In this document: piece after piece, positions 16,473 through 25,368 of the stretch
How the letters are laid out: every line of letters begins with the position of its first letter
How positions within the stretch are numbered: the stretch's first letter is position 1
DNA from: Paenibacillus sp. FSL R7-0345
Lineage (GTDB): Bacteria > Bacillota > Bacilli > Paenibacillales > Paenibacillaceae
Assembly (NCBI RefSeq): GCF_038595055.1
Contig: NZ_CP152002.1
Coordinates: forward strand, 6,754,501 to 6,818,500
Direction: 5' to 3'
Length of the DNA stretch: 64,000 bases
Notes under the pieces: model-generated
What the model saw: only the letters and a program-made list of their open reading frames with translations
What the model was told of the DNA's origin: nothing
Databases searched by the model: none
Program-made: the position numbers and the translations under genes

Positions 16473-17486
16473 TTAACCTTTAATCCTGCGGTACGTTTCT
16501 TCATCGGCCACGACATACAGTCTGGCATCCGCCGGAATCGGCTGGTCCAGCTTGCGGTTGATCCCGAGATCACCGCGGTCGGACAGCAGGGTGGCCCCCT
16601 GCAGCAGCAGCGCCTGGAAGGCCTCGCCGTAGGTCCGCCAGCCTGCATCCAGCGGCACCTCGTAAATGTCATCGCCATGCTGGCGGCTGAGCAGCTGGCT
16701 GAGCACCTCGGAATTGCCTTCCTGCAGCGCTGATCTGACAGCCAGCCTGGAAACCGCATCATGCGAGAGGACGAATTCATTTACCTGGACATGCCGGAAA
16801 TTTTTGATATTCTTTTCCTGCATAATCTCTACTGTAGTATGTACCTGCGGGGCAATCCGCTCAATGCTGGAGATGATCAGCAGCGATTTGCCGTCAACCA
16901 GTGAAGCCTCATCGATTCGGATGTCGCCGAACACAATCGCCGCTCTGGCCCTGCCGATCGAAGCCTTCATCAGAATCTCGTCGCTCGAGGCATCCCCGCT
17001 GATAAAATGCACCTGCTCCATCTGCTCCAGCGGATGCCGGCCGGACTCATCAATGATTACAATCCGGCACTTCGGCGCATAGCACAAAATTTCGTCAACG
17101 GCTGCCTGTGTTTTCCGGCTCCAGTTGATCAGCACCACATGATCCGCCCCATGAAAGCTCAAGGTTCCTTCTCCTCTCCTTCTCTGCATCTCTCCCATAG
17201 CCTCGACAACCTTGCCTATCACCAGACTCAAAAGACCGATGCCGAAGACATATAAGAAAATTGTAAATACCTTCCCCGCAGCCGTAGCAGCAAAAAAGTC
17301 ACCATAGCCTACAGTGGCCATAGTCGTCATAACCCAGTAGAAAGCGTTGAACCAGCTGTTAAACGTCTCCGGCTCCAGGGCAAACGCAATCGTGGCACTC
17401 AGCACAACAAAGCATAGAATCATGATGGCGATCGTCTTCTTTTTCAGGGCAATCAGCTTACCGGATAATTTGAGGAGAAAATGCAC
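16473..17486 (-). CDS. Two-helix K+ channel with RCK/TrkA-N domain (YugO-like)
   Basis: A 337-residue potassium channel subunit. Two membrane helices (about residues 17-37 and 70-92) flank a pore loop with the selectivity filter TVGYGD at 58-63. The cytoplasmic part has a Rossmann-type RCK domain (about 112-235, starting DHVVLINWS) and a C-terminal ligand-binding segment. It resembles B. subtilis YugO, the biofilm K+ channel. GTG at 17484-17486 is preceded by GAGGGG. It is the last gene of a six-gene minus-strand operon that also encodes a glutathionylspermidine-synthase-like enzyme, so a link between polyamine-type amines and channel gating is an attractive inference, not a demonstrated one. 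Confidence 0.93.
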   Translation of the reverse strand: MHFLLKLSGKLIALKKKTIAIMILCFVVLSATIAFALEPETFNSWFNAFYWVMTTMATVGYGDFFAATAAGKVFTIFLYVFGIGLLSLVIGKVVEAMGEMQRRRGEGTLSFHGADHVVLINWSRKTQAAVDEILCYAPKCRIVIIDESGRHPLEQMEQVHFISGDASSDEILMKASIGRARAAIVFGDIRIDEASLVDGKSLLIISSIERIAPQVHTTVEIMQEKNIKNFRHVQVNEFVLSHDAVSRLAVRSALQEGNSEVLSQLLSRQHGDDIYEVPLDAGWRTYGEAFQALLLQGATLLSDRGDLGINRKLDQPIPADARLYVVADEETYRRIKG

Positions 17487-17564
17487 CTGTGCGCCCCTCT
17501 TCCCTAGTTAATGTGGCTGCTGCCGGCAGACAAACGGCAGGCAGCCGCAGATTACGCAAAGCTG

Positions 17565-17966
17565 TTAAATAATGAGGCTGCTTACAGCAAACGACGTTCC
17601 GATGAACACCAGACAGAGCATGGTTCCTACAGCGGCATTGCCCTTCTGCAGCTGTTCGGATATCCTGAAGCCCGGAGTAAACAGCTCGAATATCCAGTAG
17701 GCGGCAATCAGACAGACATATCCGACCGCAAACCACAGCATCATATGCCAGATCGAAGTATTCGTATAGGCTGCTACACCCAGAATGATCGCAGTGGCCA
17801 GGAATTTCCCGCCCATTGCCAGTGCTACCGCTACGTTACCCTTCTTGATTTCTTCCATATCCTTAAATGGTGTCATCAGCGCAAAGACGACCATGCCAAG
17901 CACTTGCAGCAGAATAATCGTTAAGACACTTACAACCAGATTAATAACTATCGTCAATTCGCCCAC
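17565..17966 (-). CDS. DUF350 family membrane protein
   Basis: A 133-residue protein with four membrane helices arranged as two repeats, each with the DUF350 pattern of a small-residue helix followed by a charged loop (EIKKGNVAVALAMGGKF and EQLQKGNAAVGTMLC). E. coli YjfL is a family member encoded beside a glutathionylspermidine-synthase homologue, the same pairing as here. The function is unknown. The frame begins at a GTG (17964-17966) sitting within a GGGGGTGG Shine-Dalgarno; a TTG three codons later would have better spacing. It overlaps the upstream lipoprotein gene by 13 bases. Confidence 0.9.
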   Translation of the reverse strand: MGELTIVINLVVSVLTIILLQVLGMVVFALMTPFKDMEEIKKGNVAVALAMGGKFLATAIILGVAAYTNTSIWHMMLWFAVGYVCLIAAYWIFELFTPGFRISEQLQKGNAAVGTMLCLVFIGTSFAVSSLII

Positions 17967-18628
17967 CCCCGAAATTTCGCATAAGCCGAATCATAATCGG
18001 CAAAATCATGCACTTCCTCCAGCACTACCGATGCTGTTTTTGCTTTTTCTAATGCCGTGTAGCGCTCGTCGTCTATCGGCTGCTTGACCCGGTTGCCGGA
18101 GGGCAGCTCAAGGATCGCGAAGTTTCTCGTCTTCTCCTGGTACTTGGTTTTGTACACCCCTACAAGGTCAACATCGGTTGTAATCGATACCTTCAGATTC
18201 TTCAAGTCCTCTGTCGCGGTGTTCTGGTCCGGATAGGATTTAAGCGTGGTCCATTCAGACAAACGAACCTCGTTCTTCTGATCGGCAGTGGTAGTCATCT
18301 CTGCATCCATGAACTGCAGTGTCCAGATCTTATCGCCCGTAGCATAATTCTCATCATTAGGCAGCAGCTCATTATCCGGCAAAACCGTCATATCGCTGCC
18401 GACCAGATCCCCCACGGTACTCTCCACTACACGGTAATCCCAGGGCACACGCGATACACTGTCAGTAACCTCTGCTGAAGTACCGGTATGAAATACACTG
18501 TCCTCGCTGCTGGAGCAGGCGCCAAGCAGCAGCACAGCAGACAGCAGCATACCAAGCATCGCAGCCAGCCGGACTTTTGCCTTTCCTGCAGCCTGTCTCT
18601 GATTCCCTTTATTCCTGTTCAAGCTCAC
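17954..18628 (-). CDS. Lipoprotein of the ATP-grasp/DUF350 operon (possibly DUF4247)
   Basis: A 224-residue lipoprotein: basic N-terminus, hydrophobic segment (about 20-37) and lipobox LLLGAC with the Cys near residue 38. The mature region is mixed alpha/beta with no recognised active site. I associate it with the DUF4247 lipoproteins found beside DUF350 genes, but this assignment is tentative. The frame starts at GTG (18626-18628); a TTG two codons on has better spacing to AGGAG. It overlaps the ATP-grasp gene by 20 bases and the DUF350 gene by 13, so all three are tightly coupled. Confidence 0.8.
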   Translation of the reverse strand: MSLNRNKGNQRQAAGKAKVRLAAMLGMLLSAVLLLGACSSSEDSVFHTGTSAEVTDSVSRVPWDYRVVESTVGDLVGSDMTVLPDNELLPNDENYATGDKIWTLQFMDAEMTTTADQKNEVRLSEWTTLKSYPDQNTATEDLKNLKVSITTDVDLVGVYKTKYQEKTRNFAILELPSGNRVKQPIDDERYTALEKAKTASVVLEEVHDFADYDSAYAKFRGWAN

Positions 18629-19826
18629 TCACTCCTAACGCAATAAAATGACTGGCATTGCCTGTAATCGGTCCGCCGGCCCGCCCCAGCAGCCCGCAGG
18701 GCTTCCCGTTAATCACGAACATGCCGGTCAGCAGATGCAGTTCGCCCTCCGCGGTGCGGATCCGGGCAAGCTCAGCCCTCTTCTGGTATACGGTCGGGAA
18801 TAACACGCTGCTGTCAAAGCCTTCTTCGTCGGCAAGCTCCAGCTCGCCGCTGTCATCGAACAGGCGCACAGATCCGCCTTCGCGGCCAAATACCGATTTG
18901 GATACGAAGTTTCCCGAAAATACCGGCTTGTTGTAGGTCGGCAGAATATAGCGGGAGATGGACTCGCGCTCTTCTTCTGTATACAGCAGTCCCAGCTCAT
19001 ACATGCCCCACACGGCAGCAAGCAGGCCCTTTGACTGCAGCAGAATGCTGTGCGGTCCGTTAAACAGCTGCAGCCGTCCTGTCTCTACAGCATAGGCGAG
19101 TGCATCGCCGCCTTCATCCACTGCCATCCATTCCTTCGGGTACAAGGCAAACATCCGCTCAATACGCCGGTTCTCCCCGTCATACACATGGCCGTTATCA
19201 ATCCACAAATCCAGACAGTCTACACACTTAATGTCCAGGCCGCTATGGCGTACAAGCGCCTCGATCGTCCCAGAATCCTCCTGGTGGGAGCCGTAGGCAA
19301 CACAGGCAGCAGTGTCCGGGCGCTCAATCCCCCAGGCTGCAGCCAGCAGCTCCTTCATTTCACCGTTCGGACTGCCGACTCCGGCCTGTTCACAGATCCA
19401 GGGTGTCGCGATTGAGGCTTCCACATATCCCGTTGGCGTATCCGCGTTCAGCTCCAGCAGCTTAATTGTCCCGTCATCCGCTACGGCAAAATCAAACCGG
19501 GCATACCGGCTGATCAGCCCGGGCTCCGGCAGCGGTGTCTCATCCAGCATCTGCCACAGCACCGGCGGGATGCCGAGCAGCTCATATAAATCCTGTCTGC
19601 GGTGAACATAGCGCGCCGCCTTATCGAGAATCCCCCAGAGCTTCTCTGAAGCCCCGGCCAGTTCCCTGTAAGTTTCTGCAGTCATAACCGCAATGGCGTC
19701 CAGCCAGTATTCCTCTTCCTCAAGATCAGCCCAGGTAAAGCCCAGCTCATGCAGCTGCTCTACCCGCGGCGCACGCTCCAGTGCCGACTGGTCCAGCAAT
19801 TGAAAGACACTGTTCTCCGGGCTCAT
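18609..19826 (-). CDS. Glutathionylspermidine synthase-like ATP-grasp ligase (YjfC/YgiC-like)
   Basis: A 405-residue ATP-grasp enzyme matching the C-terminal synthetase domain of glutathionylspermidine synthase, which joins the Gly carboxylate of glutathione to an amine of spermidine with ATP. Typical segments are RYARFDFAVADDGTIKLLELNADTP split over residues about 107-131, the CVAYGSHQEDSGT region and a C-terminal FVSKSVFGREGG with GLLGRAGGPITGN. The amidase domain of the E. coli bifunctional enzyme is absent. Since most Bacillota lack glutathione, the true acceptor and donor are unknown. Its ATG overlaps the stop codon of the upstream gene, whose product ends in Gly-Phe-Gly-Gly, a plausible carboxylate donor. 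Confidence 0.92.
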   Translation of the reverse strand: MSPENSVFQLLDQSALERAPRVEQLHELGFTWADLEEEEYWLDAIAVMTAETYRELAGASEKLWGILDKAARYVHRRQDLYELLGIPPVLWQMLDETPLPEPGLISRYARFDFAVADDGTIKLLELNADTPTGYVEASIATPWICEQAGVGSPNGEMKELLAAAWGIERPDTAACVAYGSHQEDSGTIEALVRHSGLDIKCVDCLDLWIDNGHVYDGENRRIERMFALYPKEWMAVDEGGDALAYAVETGRLQLFNGPHSILLQSKGLLAAVWGMYELGLLYTEEERESISRYILPTYNKPVFSGNFVSKSVFGREGGSVRLFDDSGELELADEEGFDSSVLFPTVYQKRAELARIRTAEGELHLLTGMFVINGKPCGLLGRAGGPITGNASHFIALGVSELEQE

Positions 19827-20557
19827 CCGCCGAAACCGCTGCTTCTGCTTGAGCTTTTGGAGGATGAACTTTTGGAAGAGCCGGATTTGACCGATGAGCT
19901 GGACTTGCTGCTTGAGCTTGAGCCTGAGGAGGAGCCCAGTCCGCTTGATTTCCCGCCCACTCCGCCTGCAGAGGAGGAGCCTCTGCGGGTAATCGAGCCG
20001 GTCGATGACGTGGAGGTCTTCGGTTTAACTACAGAGCCGGTGACCTGCTTGTTCTGAAAGCTTCCGCTGTTATAGGTCGGCGGCCTGTAGGTCGTCCGGG
20101 TACCTCCATAATAAGTCGGCCGGTCATTGTACCAGCCCCTGGAGGAGTAATTGGACCCGCTGTTAAACAGCATGTGATACAGCAGTACATCATCCCAGCC
20201 GAAGCCGTTGCTGTAACCGCCGTAATTATTAATTACTGTTGTTCCGCCGGAAGAGACCGCCCCGGTTCCCTCCTGCACGGTCTCCTCGGTGTTCTCGTCC
20301 GGATAAGGAATATTCCAGTCTACATTTGCATCAAAATAAGCCTTCACCTCTTCGGTTGACCAGGATATCAGCTGCGGCTCCCCGCTGGTCCCGCCTCCGG
20401 TGGCGTGAACGCTCCCGGGAACGAACATCGCATTCGCCAGCAGGGCGATCCCCAGAGAGGTTGACAGGACACGCAGCGGTTTGCCTTCCGCGTTCAGCAG
20501 CTTGGGACTGCTGCTGTCCCTGACAGGCTCCTTTGCCTCTTTTTCATCATGCTCCAC
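19823..20557 (-). CDS. Exported or membrane-bound Ser/Lys/Gly-rich protein ending in Gly-Gly
   Basis: A 244-residue protein. A basic/acidic N-terminus is followed by a hydrophobic segment (about 30-50, ending MFVPGSVHA), a short folded stretch rich in Trp and Tyr (about 65-150), a Thr/Tyr/Pro linker, and a C-terminal low-complexity tail (about 180-244) of Ser, Lys and Gly that ends GFGG. The layout resembles the YgiB/YjfM (DUF1190) proteins encoded next to glutathionylspermidine-synthase homologues in enterobacteria. It may be the protein substrate of the ligase encoded by the next gene, with which it shares an ATGA overlap. No catalytic motif is seen. Confidence 0.8.
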   Translation of the reverse strand: MEHDEKEAKEPVRDSSSPKLLNAEGKPLRVLSTSLGIALLANAMFVPGSVHATGGGTSGEPQLISWSTEEVKAYFDANVDWNIPYPDENTEETVQEGTGAVSSGGTTVINNYGGYSNGFGWDDVLLYHMLFNSGSNYSSRGWYNDRPTYYGGTRTTYRPPTYNSGSFQNKQVTGSVVKPKTSTSSTGSITRRGSSSAGGVGGKSSGLGSSSGSSSSSKSSSSVKSGSSKSSSSKSSSRSSGFGG

Positions 20558-20586
20558 GATCTTTACCTCCTTTCTCTATAGTTGCC

Positions 20587-20805
20587 TTAACCCTCGGTGC
20601 GCATCGGAACCAGCAAAAGCTCCAGCTTCCCCTGATCCACATTCAGTCTGCCTTCAACCGCCTCGTATTCCCGGCTGCCGACCACAAGGTAATTGACATG
20701 CTCCAGGGCGGTAATCATGTTCATGCTCCATACCCTTTCCTCGATGACGCGCAGATCACCTTCGGGCAGCTTTTCAAATAAAATAACGCTCATTCCATTG
20801 TCCAC
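20587..20805 (-). CDS. Small hypothetical protein heading the ATP-grasp/DUF350 operon
   Basis: A 72-residue soluble protein without recognised domain, predicted as alternating strands and one helix. GTG at 20803-20805 is preceded by AAGGAAG with nine-base spacing; an in-frame ATG four codons later lies too far from that site. It is 30 bases upstream of the Gly-Gly protein gene on the same strand, so it is very probably the first gene of the operon that runs to the K+ channel at 16473. The function is unknown. Confidence 0.65.
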   Translation of the reverse strand: MDNGMSVILFEKLPEGDLRVIEERVWSMNMITALEHVNYLVVGSREYEAVEGRLNVDQGKLELLLVPMRTEG

Positions 20806-20980
20806 TAAATGACACTTCCTTCCTGTTATCTATTACGCTTTTGATACGCTAATTTCCTCTTTTCGTTTCAGCCACGGAGGAACTGCCTGCAGATCAGGCA
20901 GGTAGAAAAAATAGCCGAACAGCAGCGCATATGGCAATGCGGGCAACTCAGCTATACGAAGCTCGGATCATAAGTTTTTG

Positions 20981-22108
20981 CTAAAAGACATTCTCTACCC
21001 AGCTGTCCATTATACTGCCCGGACCGATGCCCAGATCATTCTGCAGCAGGGCTTTATAATTATCGTAATGCTTGCGGAATCCGGGAAAATCACCAAGCTG
21101 GGCATAACTCCGCAGAACCAGCCGGCAGATATCCTCCGAATAGGGATCTACCTCCTGGAGCACAGACAGCCGGGCAAGCGCCTGCCGCGGACGATCGGTA
21201 TCCAGCTCATATTCAGCCGAACGCAAGGACATCTCTATATAATTAACCTGCAGCTCCTTGCGTTTCGCCTCCGCCCAGTCGTAGTGATGCTCAGCCAGAT
21301 AATCGCCGCGGTATAAAGCCAGAACCTCCTCGCGGTGCTGCCAGTCCTGTTCATCCTGCACAGCTCCGCCCTGCCAGCCCTGAACGAACCGCTCCACATC
21401 GAGCGGGGCATCTCCGGTGACCAGACGGTAGCGTTCCTGCGAGAATTCCACTGTGATCTCCATTCCCCAAGTCTTGAGCAGCTTGCGGATGTGATACACC
21501 GTCGTATGCAGATTGGTCACCGCCTTTTCCGGCTTGAAATCGGGCCAGACGAGATCAACGATGATATCCTTTAATACCCATTGCCCGCGGTAGTGCAGCA
21601 TTAGCGCCAGCACCTCCTGCGCTTTGCTTGTTCTCCAGAGCGTTTTTCTGCCGGCATCATTCCTGTCCATGAACTCCAGCCGCTTGAAGCAGAGAATCCA
21701 TGGGTTATCTACCGTTGCCCCGGCAGCAGGCTGCGGAACAAGCGGTTCTTCACGGCTCACCACCAGCCGTTCCAGTGTTTTGTTCAGCCGCTGCGCCGTG
21801 ACCGGCTTCAGCAGGTAATCAGCGGCATTCAGCTCAAAAGCATCAATGGCATACTCACTATATGCTGTGATGTAGACGATCCGGATATTGCGGTCCGCCT
21901 GCATAATATGCTCAGCCGCCTCCAGACCGTTCATTTCCGGCATGCCGATGTCCAAAAAGACAATGTCAGCCTTTTCCTGCTCCAGATGCTGCAGACCCAG
22001 CCTTGCCGAGGTATATTTACCGGCTATCTGCAGCCGCCCGTCTTTGGTTAGCAGGCGCTCAAGATGCTGCAGCGCGGGTTTTTCATCATCTATTAATATT
22101 GCCTTCAT
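20981..22108 (-). CDS. Response regulator with DNA-binding and BTAD domains
   Basis: A 375-residue cytoplasmic regulator. Residues 1-120 form a receiver with the acidic pair in LIDDE, the phosphorylation Asp in VFLDIGMPE and the Lys of YLLKPV. A winged-helix DNA-binding domain follows (about 145-225), then a bacterial transcriptional activation domain of helical repeats (about 232-372), as in SARP-type proteins. The preferred start is ATG at 22106-22108, eight bases after AAGAGGTGA; the frame begins four codons earlier at a GTG inside that site. It lies 23 bases downstream of the hybrid kinase gene, so the two form a two-component system. Target genes are not evident. Confidence 0.93.
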   Translation of the reverse strand: MKAILIDDEKPALQHLERLLTKDGRLQIAGKYTSARLGLQHLEQEKADIVFLDIGMPEMNGLEAAEHIMQADRNIRIVYITAYSEYAIDAFELNAADYLLKPVTAQRLNKTLERLVVSREEPLVPQPAAGATVDNPWILCFKRLEFMDRNDAGRKTLWRTSKAQEVLALMLHYRGQWVLKDIIVDLVWPDFKPEKAVTNLHTTVYHIRKLLKTWGMEITVEFSQERYRLVTGDAPLDVERFVQGWQGGAVQDEQDWQHREEVLALYRGDYLAEHHYDWAEAKRKELQVNYIEMSLRSAEYELDTDRPRQALARLSVLQEVDPYSEDICRLVLRSYAQLGDFPGFRKHYDNYKALLQNDLGIGPGSIMDSWVENVF

Positions 22109-22131
22109 AAGCAGGTTCACCTCTTGTCAGG

Positions 22132-25100
22132 TCATTCCAGGACCGGACCGGTCCGTGGAATAGTGTAGGAAATCCGGGTTCCGGCGCCGGGCTCGCTTTC
22201 GATTATCAGACCGGTGCCATAAATTTTGAGCAGCCGCCGCTGTATATTTCTCAGCCCGATTCCGCCTTCAGTGCGTTCCTCGGACAGAACCTCACTTATC
22301 CGCTCCCGGGACATGCCGATACCGTTATCCGATACCGACACCACCAGCCGGCCGGGCAGCAGAGAGACCGACAGCGTGAGCGTTCCGCCGGCTTCCTTTT
22401 GCATCAGCCCGTGGTTCACCGCGTTCTCCACAATCGGCTGAATGCTGAGCGGCGGAACCAGCTCACGGATCTGCTCCGGCAGATCAAACTCGATATTCAG
22501 CCGGTCATCAAATCTCGCCTTTTCCAGAGCCAGATAAGACCGGACCAGCTCAAGCTCCTTCTCAATCGGCACGGTCTGTCCGCGGTTCTGGAAGTCAAAG
22601 CTGCTGCGCAGATACATGCTGAGATCCAGCAGCAGATCCGTCGCCTTATCCGGGTCATCCGGACAGACCGAGATAATCGCATTAAGCGCGTTATACAAGA
22701 AATGCGGTTTGATCTGGGCCTGCAGAAAGGCGATTTCCGTCTCCACCGACTTGCGGATCAGCTTACGCATATCGAGCAGCGTCTGCACACGGGCCCTGAA
22801 TTCTCTCAGCTGCACCGGCTGGATCAGATAGTCATTGGCCCCTGCATCAAAAATAGCCTGAAGGTCCTCCGCCCGGTTCCCTGCTGTCAGGACAAGAACC
22901 GGCAGCTCGGACAGGACGAACCGCTCGCGGATAGTCTGACACAGGACCAGTCCGGGCATTTCCGGTATAGCCCAATCCATAATAACAAGGTCGATATCAG
23001 GCTGCTCCTGCACAAACAGCAGCGCTTCCGGGCCGCTGGCAGCCGTGATCACCAGATGCCGCTCCAGCCGCAGGGCATTCGAGAGCACCTGCAGGTTAAC
23101 CGGATCATTATCGACGATCAGGATTTTGCAGCAATCCGCATCCAGCAGCAGCTCCAGTTCATCTGTCTGCTGCTCGGAGGCTGCCGCCGTTTCCCAGCCG
23201 GTAGCCTCCAGGTACTCCTCACCAAGCAGTACTGCCCGTTCCTTCATCACCGGCAGGTTAAAGCGGAAGACCGTTCCCTGCCCGAGGTTAGACTCGCCTT
23301 CAATCTTTCCGCCGTTAAGCTCTACAAGCTTTTGGGTAATGCTGAGCCCCAGCCCGTTCTCACGGTACAGCTTCTGGGCTGAGGCCCCGTGGGGATCATA
23401 GGCATCAAAGATCGTCCGCAGCCGCTCCGGCGGCAGGCCCGATCCGTTATCAGCCACTTGAATAACCACATAATCCTCTTTAACCTCAGCTGATACAGTA
23501 ATCACACCCTGCTGAGTATAATTTACAGCATTAGCCAGCAAATTGAACAGGATCTGCGCCAGCCGCTGTTCGTCCGTATGAAGCAGCGGCAGATTGTCCG
23601 GCAGTTCCAGGCGGAAGCTGAGCTTGGGGTTACCCGTAACATGACGGGTAACCTCCATTACAGACGAGGCGACACTCCGGAGATCAACTGCCTGGCGCTG
23701 CAGGAACAGTCCCCCGTGGTTCAGCTTGGCAAAGTCGGACATGTCATTGATCAGGGCGGACAGCCTTTTTCCGGTTGAAACCACCATGGACAGCTGCCCG
23801 TTCTGCTGGGCGTTCAATTTGCCTGCCGCCCCTTCGGACAGGGTCTGGGCGATATTGACGATTCCCTGCAAGGGGCTGCGCAGCTCGCGGGAGGTGGCAG
23901 CCATGAAATCATCCTTCAGCCCGTCCAGTGTCAGCAGCCTGCGGGACAGCTGCTCCACTTCAAGAAAAGAAGCAGCATATTGCCGGGTCATCTGAATAGC
24001 CTGAATTAAACCAAACAGAATGATTTCATAGGATAGCACATAATAATGAAAAGCCAGACTGCTGAAGCTGACAAGATAGAAGACGATAACTACACTAAGG
24101 CTTTCTATGCTGACCATCATCAGAAACATATTTTCGCGGCTCTGCAGTGTACCGGCGATCATGGAGTAAAGCACAAAGCTTAGAGCGACTACGCCCCAGG
24201 TGATCAATAGCCCTTCCAGGTAGCTGAAATACTGCGCCGGAATGAATATGGCAACCAGCAGCAGCACTGCAGTAATCGCTCTGGATGCCCTCATAACCGC
24301 CTGCGGCATCGGATAATTGATTGAATTGGCCACATAGCGAATCAGGTAATAATATACAAGTGTAGATGAGGCAAGCTGGAGCTTCAAAATAATCTCATAG
24401 GGCAGTCCGGGAAGGGCGGTCGCAATGAGCTTTTCGCCATGGGTCAGGATATATACCAGGGCAGCGAAGCTGAACAGACCCAGATACAGGGTTACTCCCC
24501 GGCTGGCTTTTACCTTGGAGAACATCAGCAGGAACAGGGCCAGGGCAAAAAATCCGAATATCGTTGCCCCGTCAACAAACAGGGCAAATTCCCGGTGTTT
24601 CATAATCGATTCCTGATTCCCGAGGATAATCGGCTGGATGATGCCGCCGGATGAATAGTTATAATTCGCTACCTGCACAATAATTTCCAGCCTGCTGCCG
24701 TCTACCGCGGCAAATCCCATATAAGGAATATTGTTGGATTTGCTCTCGGAAGAGGAGGGGGCTGGAAGGCCGCTGTTGCCAATCTCCTGTCCGTTCAGGA
24801 ATATCCTGCTGGCCATCCGGATATTCAGGGCCCGCAGCCCGTATACGACCGACTCCCCGTCAGGTACTATGGCCTTCAGCCGGTAAGTAGCGTAGCCTTT
24901 GGCCTTACCGGTGCCCGTTTCGGACAGGTAAGTATTCCATTTATCCGGCACCTTGATCATGGTGGACACTGCCGGAGCAGTACGGCCTGCTGCAGGAGAA
25001 TGGAAGTCACCCGGCGTAAGCAGCCGGTCCCTGTAAAACTCCCATTCCCCGTTCAGCTTCAGTTCCCCGCCCTTCCGGAAATCCCAGTTCCTCAGGTCGA

Positions 25101-25221
25101 TCACGCCCTGCCTGGATACAGGCATATCCGGTGTAACCATTAAGCTCTGAAGGATGGAGAACAGCGGCGCCAGGCAGACCAGCAGCAGGCTGGCCAGCAC
25201 ACTAAGCCAGTACTTCCTCAT
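22132..25221 (-). CDS. Hybrid sensor histidine kinase: 7TMR-DISM, HK, receiver and LytS-type kinase
   Basis: A 1029-residue membrane sensor. It has a signal anchor (6-28), an extracellular beta-sandwich resembling 7TMR-DISMED2 (about 40-200), seven membrane helices (about 205-400), a first kinase core (about 430-645), a receiver (about 700-815, Asp749 in IMDWAIPEM) and a second kinase core of LytS type with KPHFLYN (His840) and its own ATPase domain to 1029. The first dimerisation helix reads ATSRELRSPL: the normal phospho-accepting His is Arg445 (codon CGC). The first core therefore should not autophosphorylate, while the second is intact. ATG at 25219-25221. The partner response regulator is encoded immediately downstream. 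Confidence 0.93.
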   Translation of the reverse strand: MRKYWLSVLASLLLVCLAPLFSILQSLMVTPDMPVSRQGVIDLRNWDFRKGGELKLNGEWEFYRDRLLTPGDFHSPAAGRTAPAVSTMIKVPDKWNTYLSETGTGKAKGYATYRLKAIVPDGESVVYGLRALNIRMASRIFLNGQEIGNSGLPAPSSSESKSNNIPYMGFAAVDGSRLEIIVQVANYNYSSGGIIQPIILGNQESIMKHREFALFVDGATIFGFFALALFLLMFSKVKASRGVTLYLGLFSFAALVYILTHGEKLIATALPGLPYEIILKLQLASSTLVYYYLIRYVANSINYPMPQAVMRASRAITAVLLLVAIFIPAQYFSYLEGLLITWGVVALSFVLYSMIAGTLQSRENMFLMMVSIESLSVVIVFYLVSFSSLAFHYYVLSYEIILFGLIQAIQMTRQYAASFLEVEQLSRRLLTLDGLKDDFMAATSRELRSPLQGIVNIAQTLSEGAAGKLNAQQNGQLSMVVSTGKRLSALINDMSDFAKLNHGGLFLQRQAVDLRSVASSVMEVTRHVTGNPKLSFRLELPDNLPLLHTDEQRLAQILFNLLANAVNYTQQGVITVSAEVKEDYVVIQVADNGSGLPPERLRTIFDAYDPHGASAQKLYRENGLGLSITQKLVELNGGKIEGESNLGQGTVFRFNLPVMKERAVLLGEEYLEATGWETAAASEQQTDELELLLDADCCKILIVDNDPVNLQVLSNALRLERHLVITAASGPEALLFVQEQPDIDLVIMDWAIPEMPGLVLCQTIRERFVLSELPVLVLTAGNRAEDLQAIFDAGANDYLIQPVQLREFRARVQTLLDMRKLIRKSVETEIAFLQAQIKPHFLYNALNAIISVCPDDPDKATDLLLDLSMYLRSSFDFQNRGQTVPIEKELELVRSYLALEKARFDDRLNIEFDLPEQIRELVPPLSIQPIVENAVNHGLMQKEAGGTLTLSVSLLPGRLVVSVSDNGIGMSRERISEVLSEERTEGGIGLRNIQRRLLKIYGTGLIIESEPGAGTRISYTIPRTGPVLE

Positions 25222-25301
25222 ATTGCCGGCTCCCTTCTATAAAAAAACTATACATTTTAATATTTCTAAAAATTATACATTGGAATCCTTTGGGTACAAA
25301 G

Positions 25302-25332
25302 AAAAAAACCGATTCCTATATTTCGGAATCGG
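25302..25332 (-). terminator. Terminator of the xpt-pbuX operon
   Basis: Arms CCGATTCC (25309-25316) and GGAATCGG (25325-25332) with seven T on the minus strand, about 40 bases past the pbuX stop. Confidence 0.85.
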
Positions 25333-25368
25333 CAGCCATTCTTATTATACTTTTAAATGTGGTAATTT

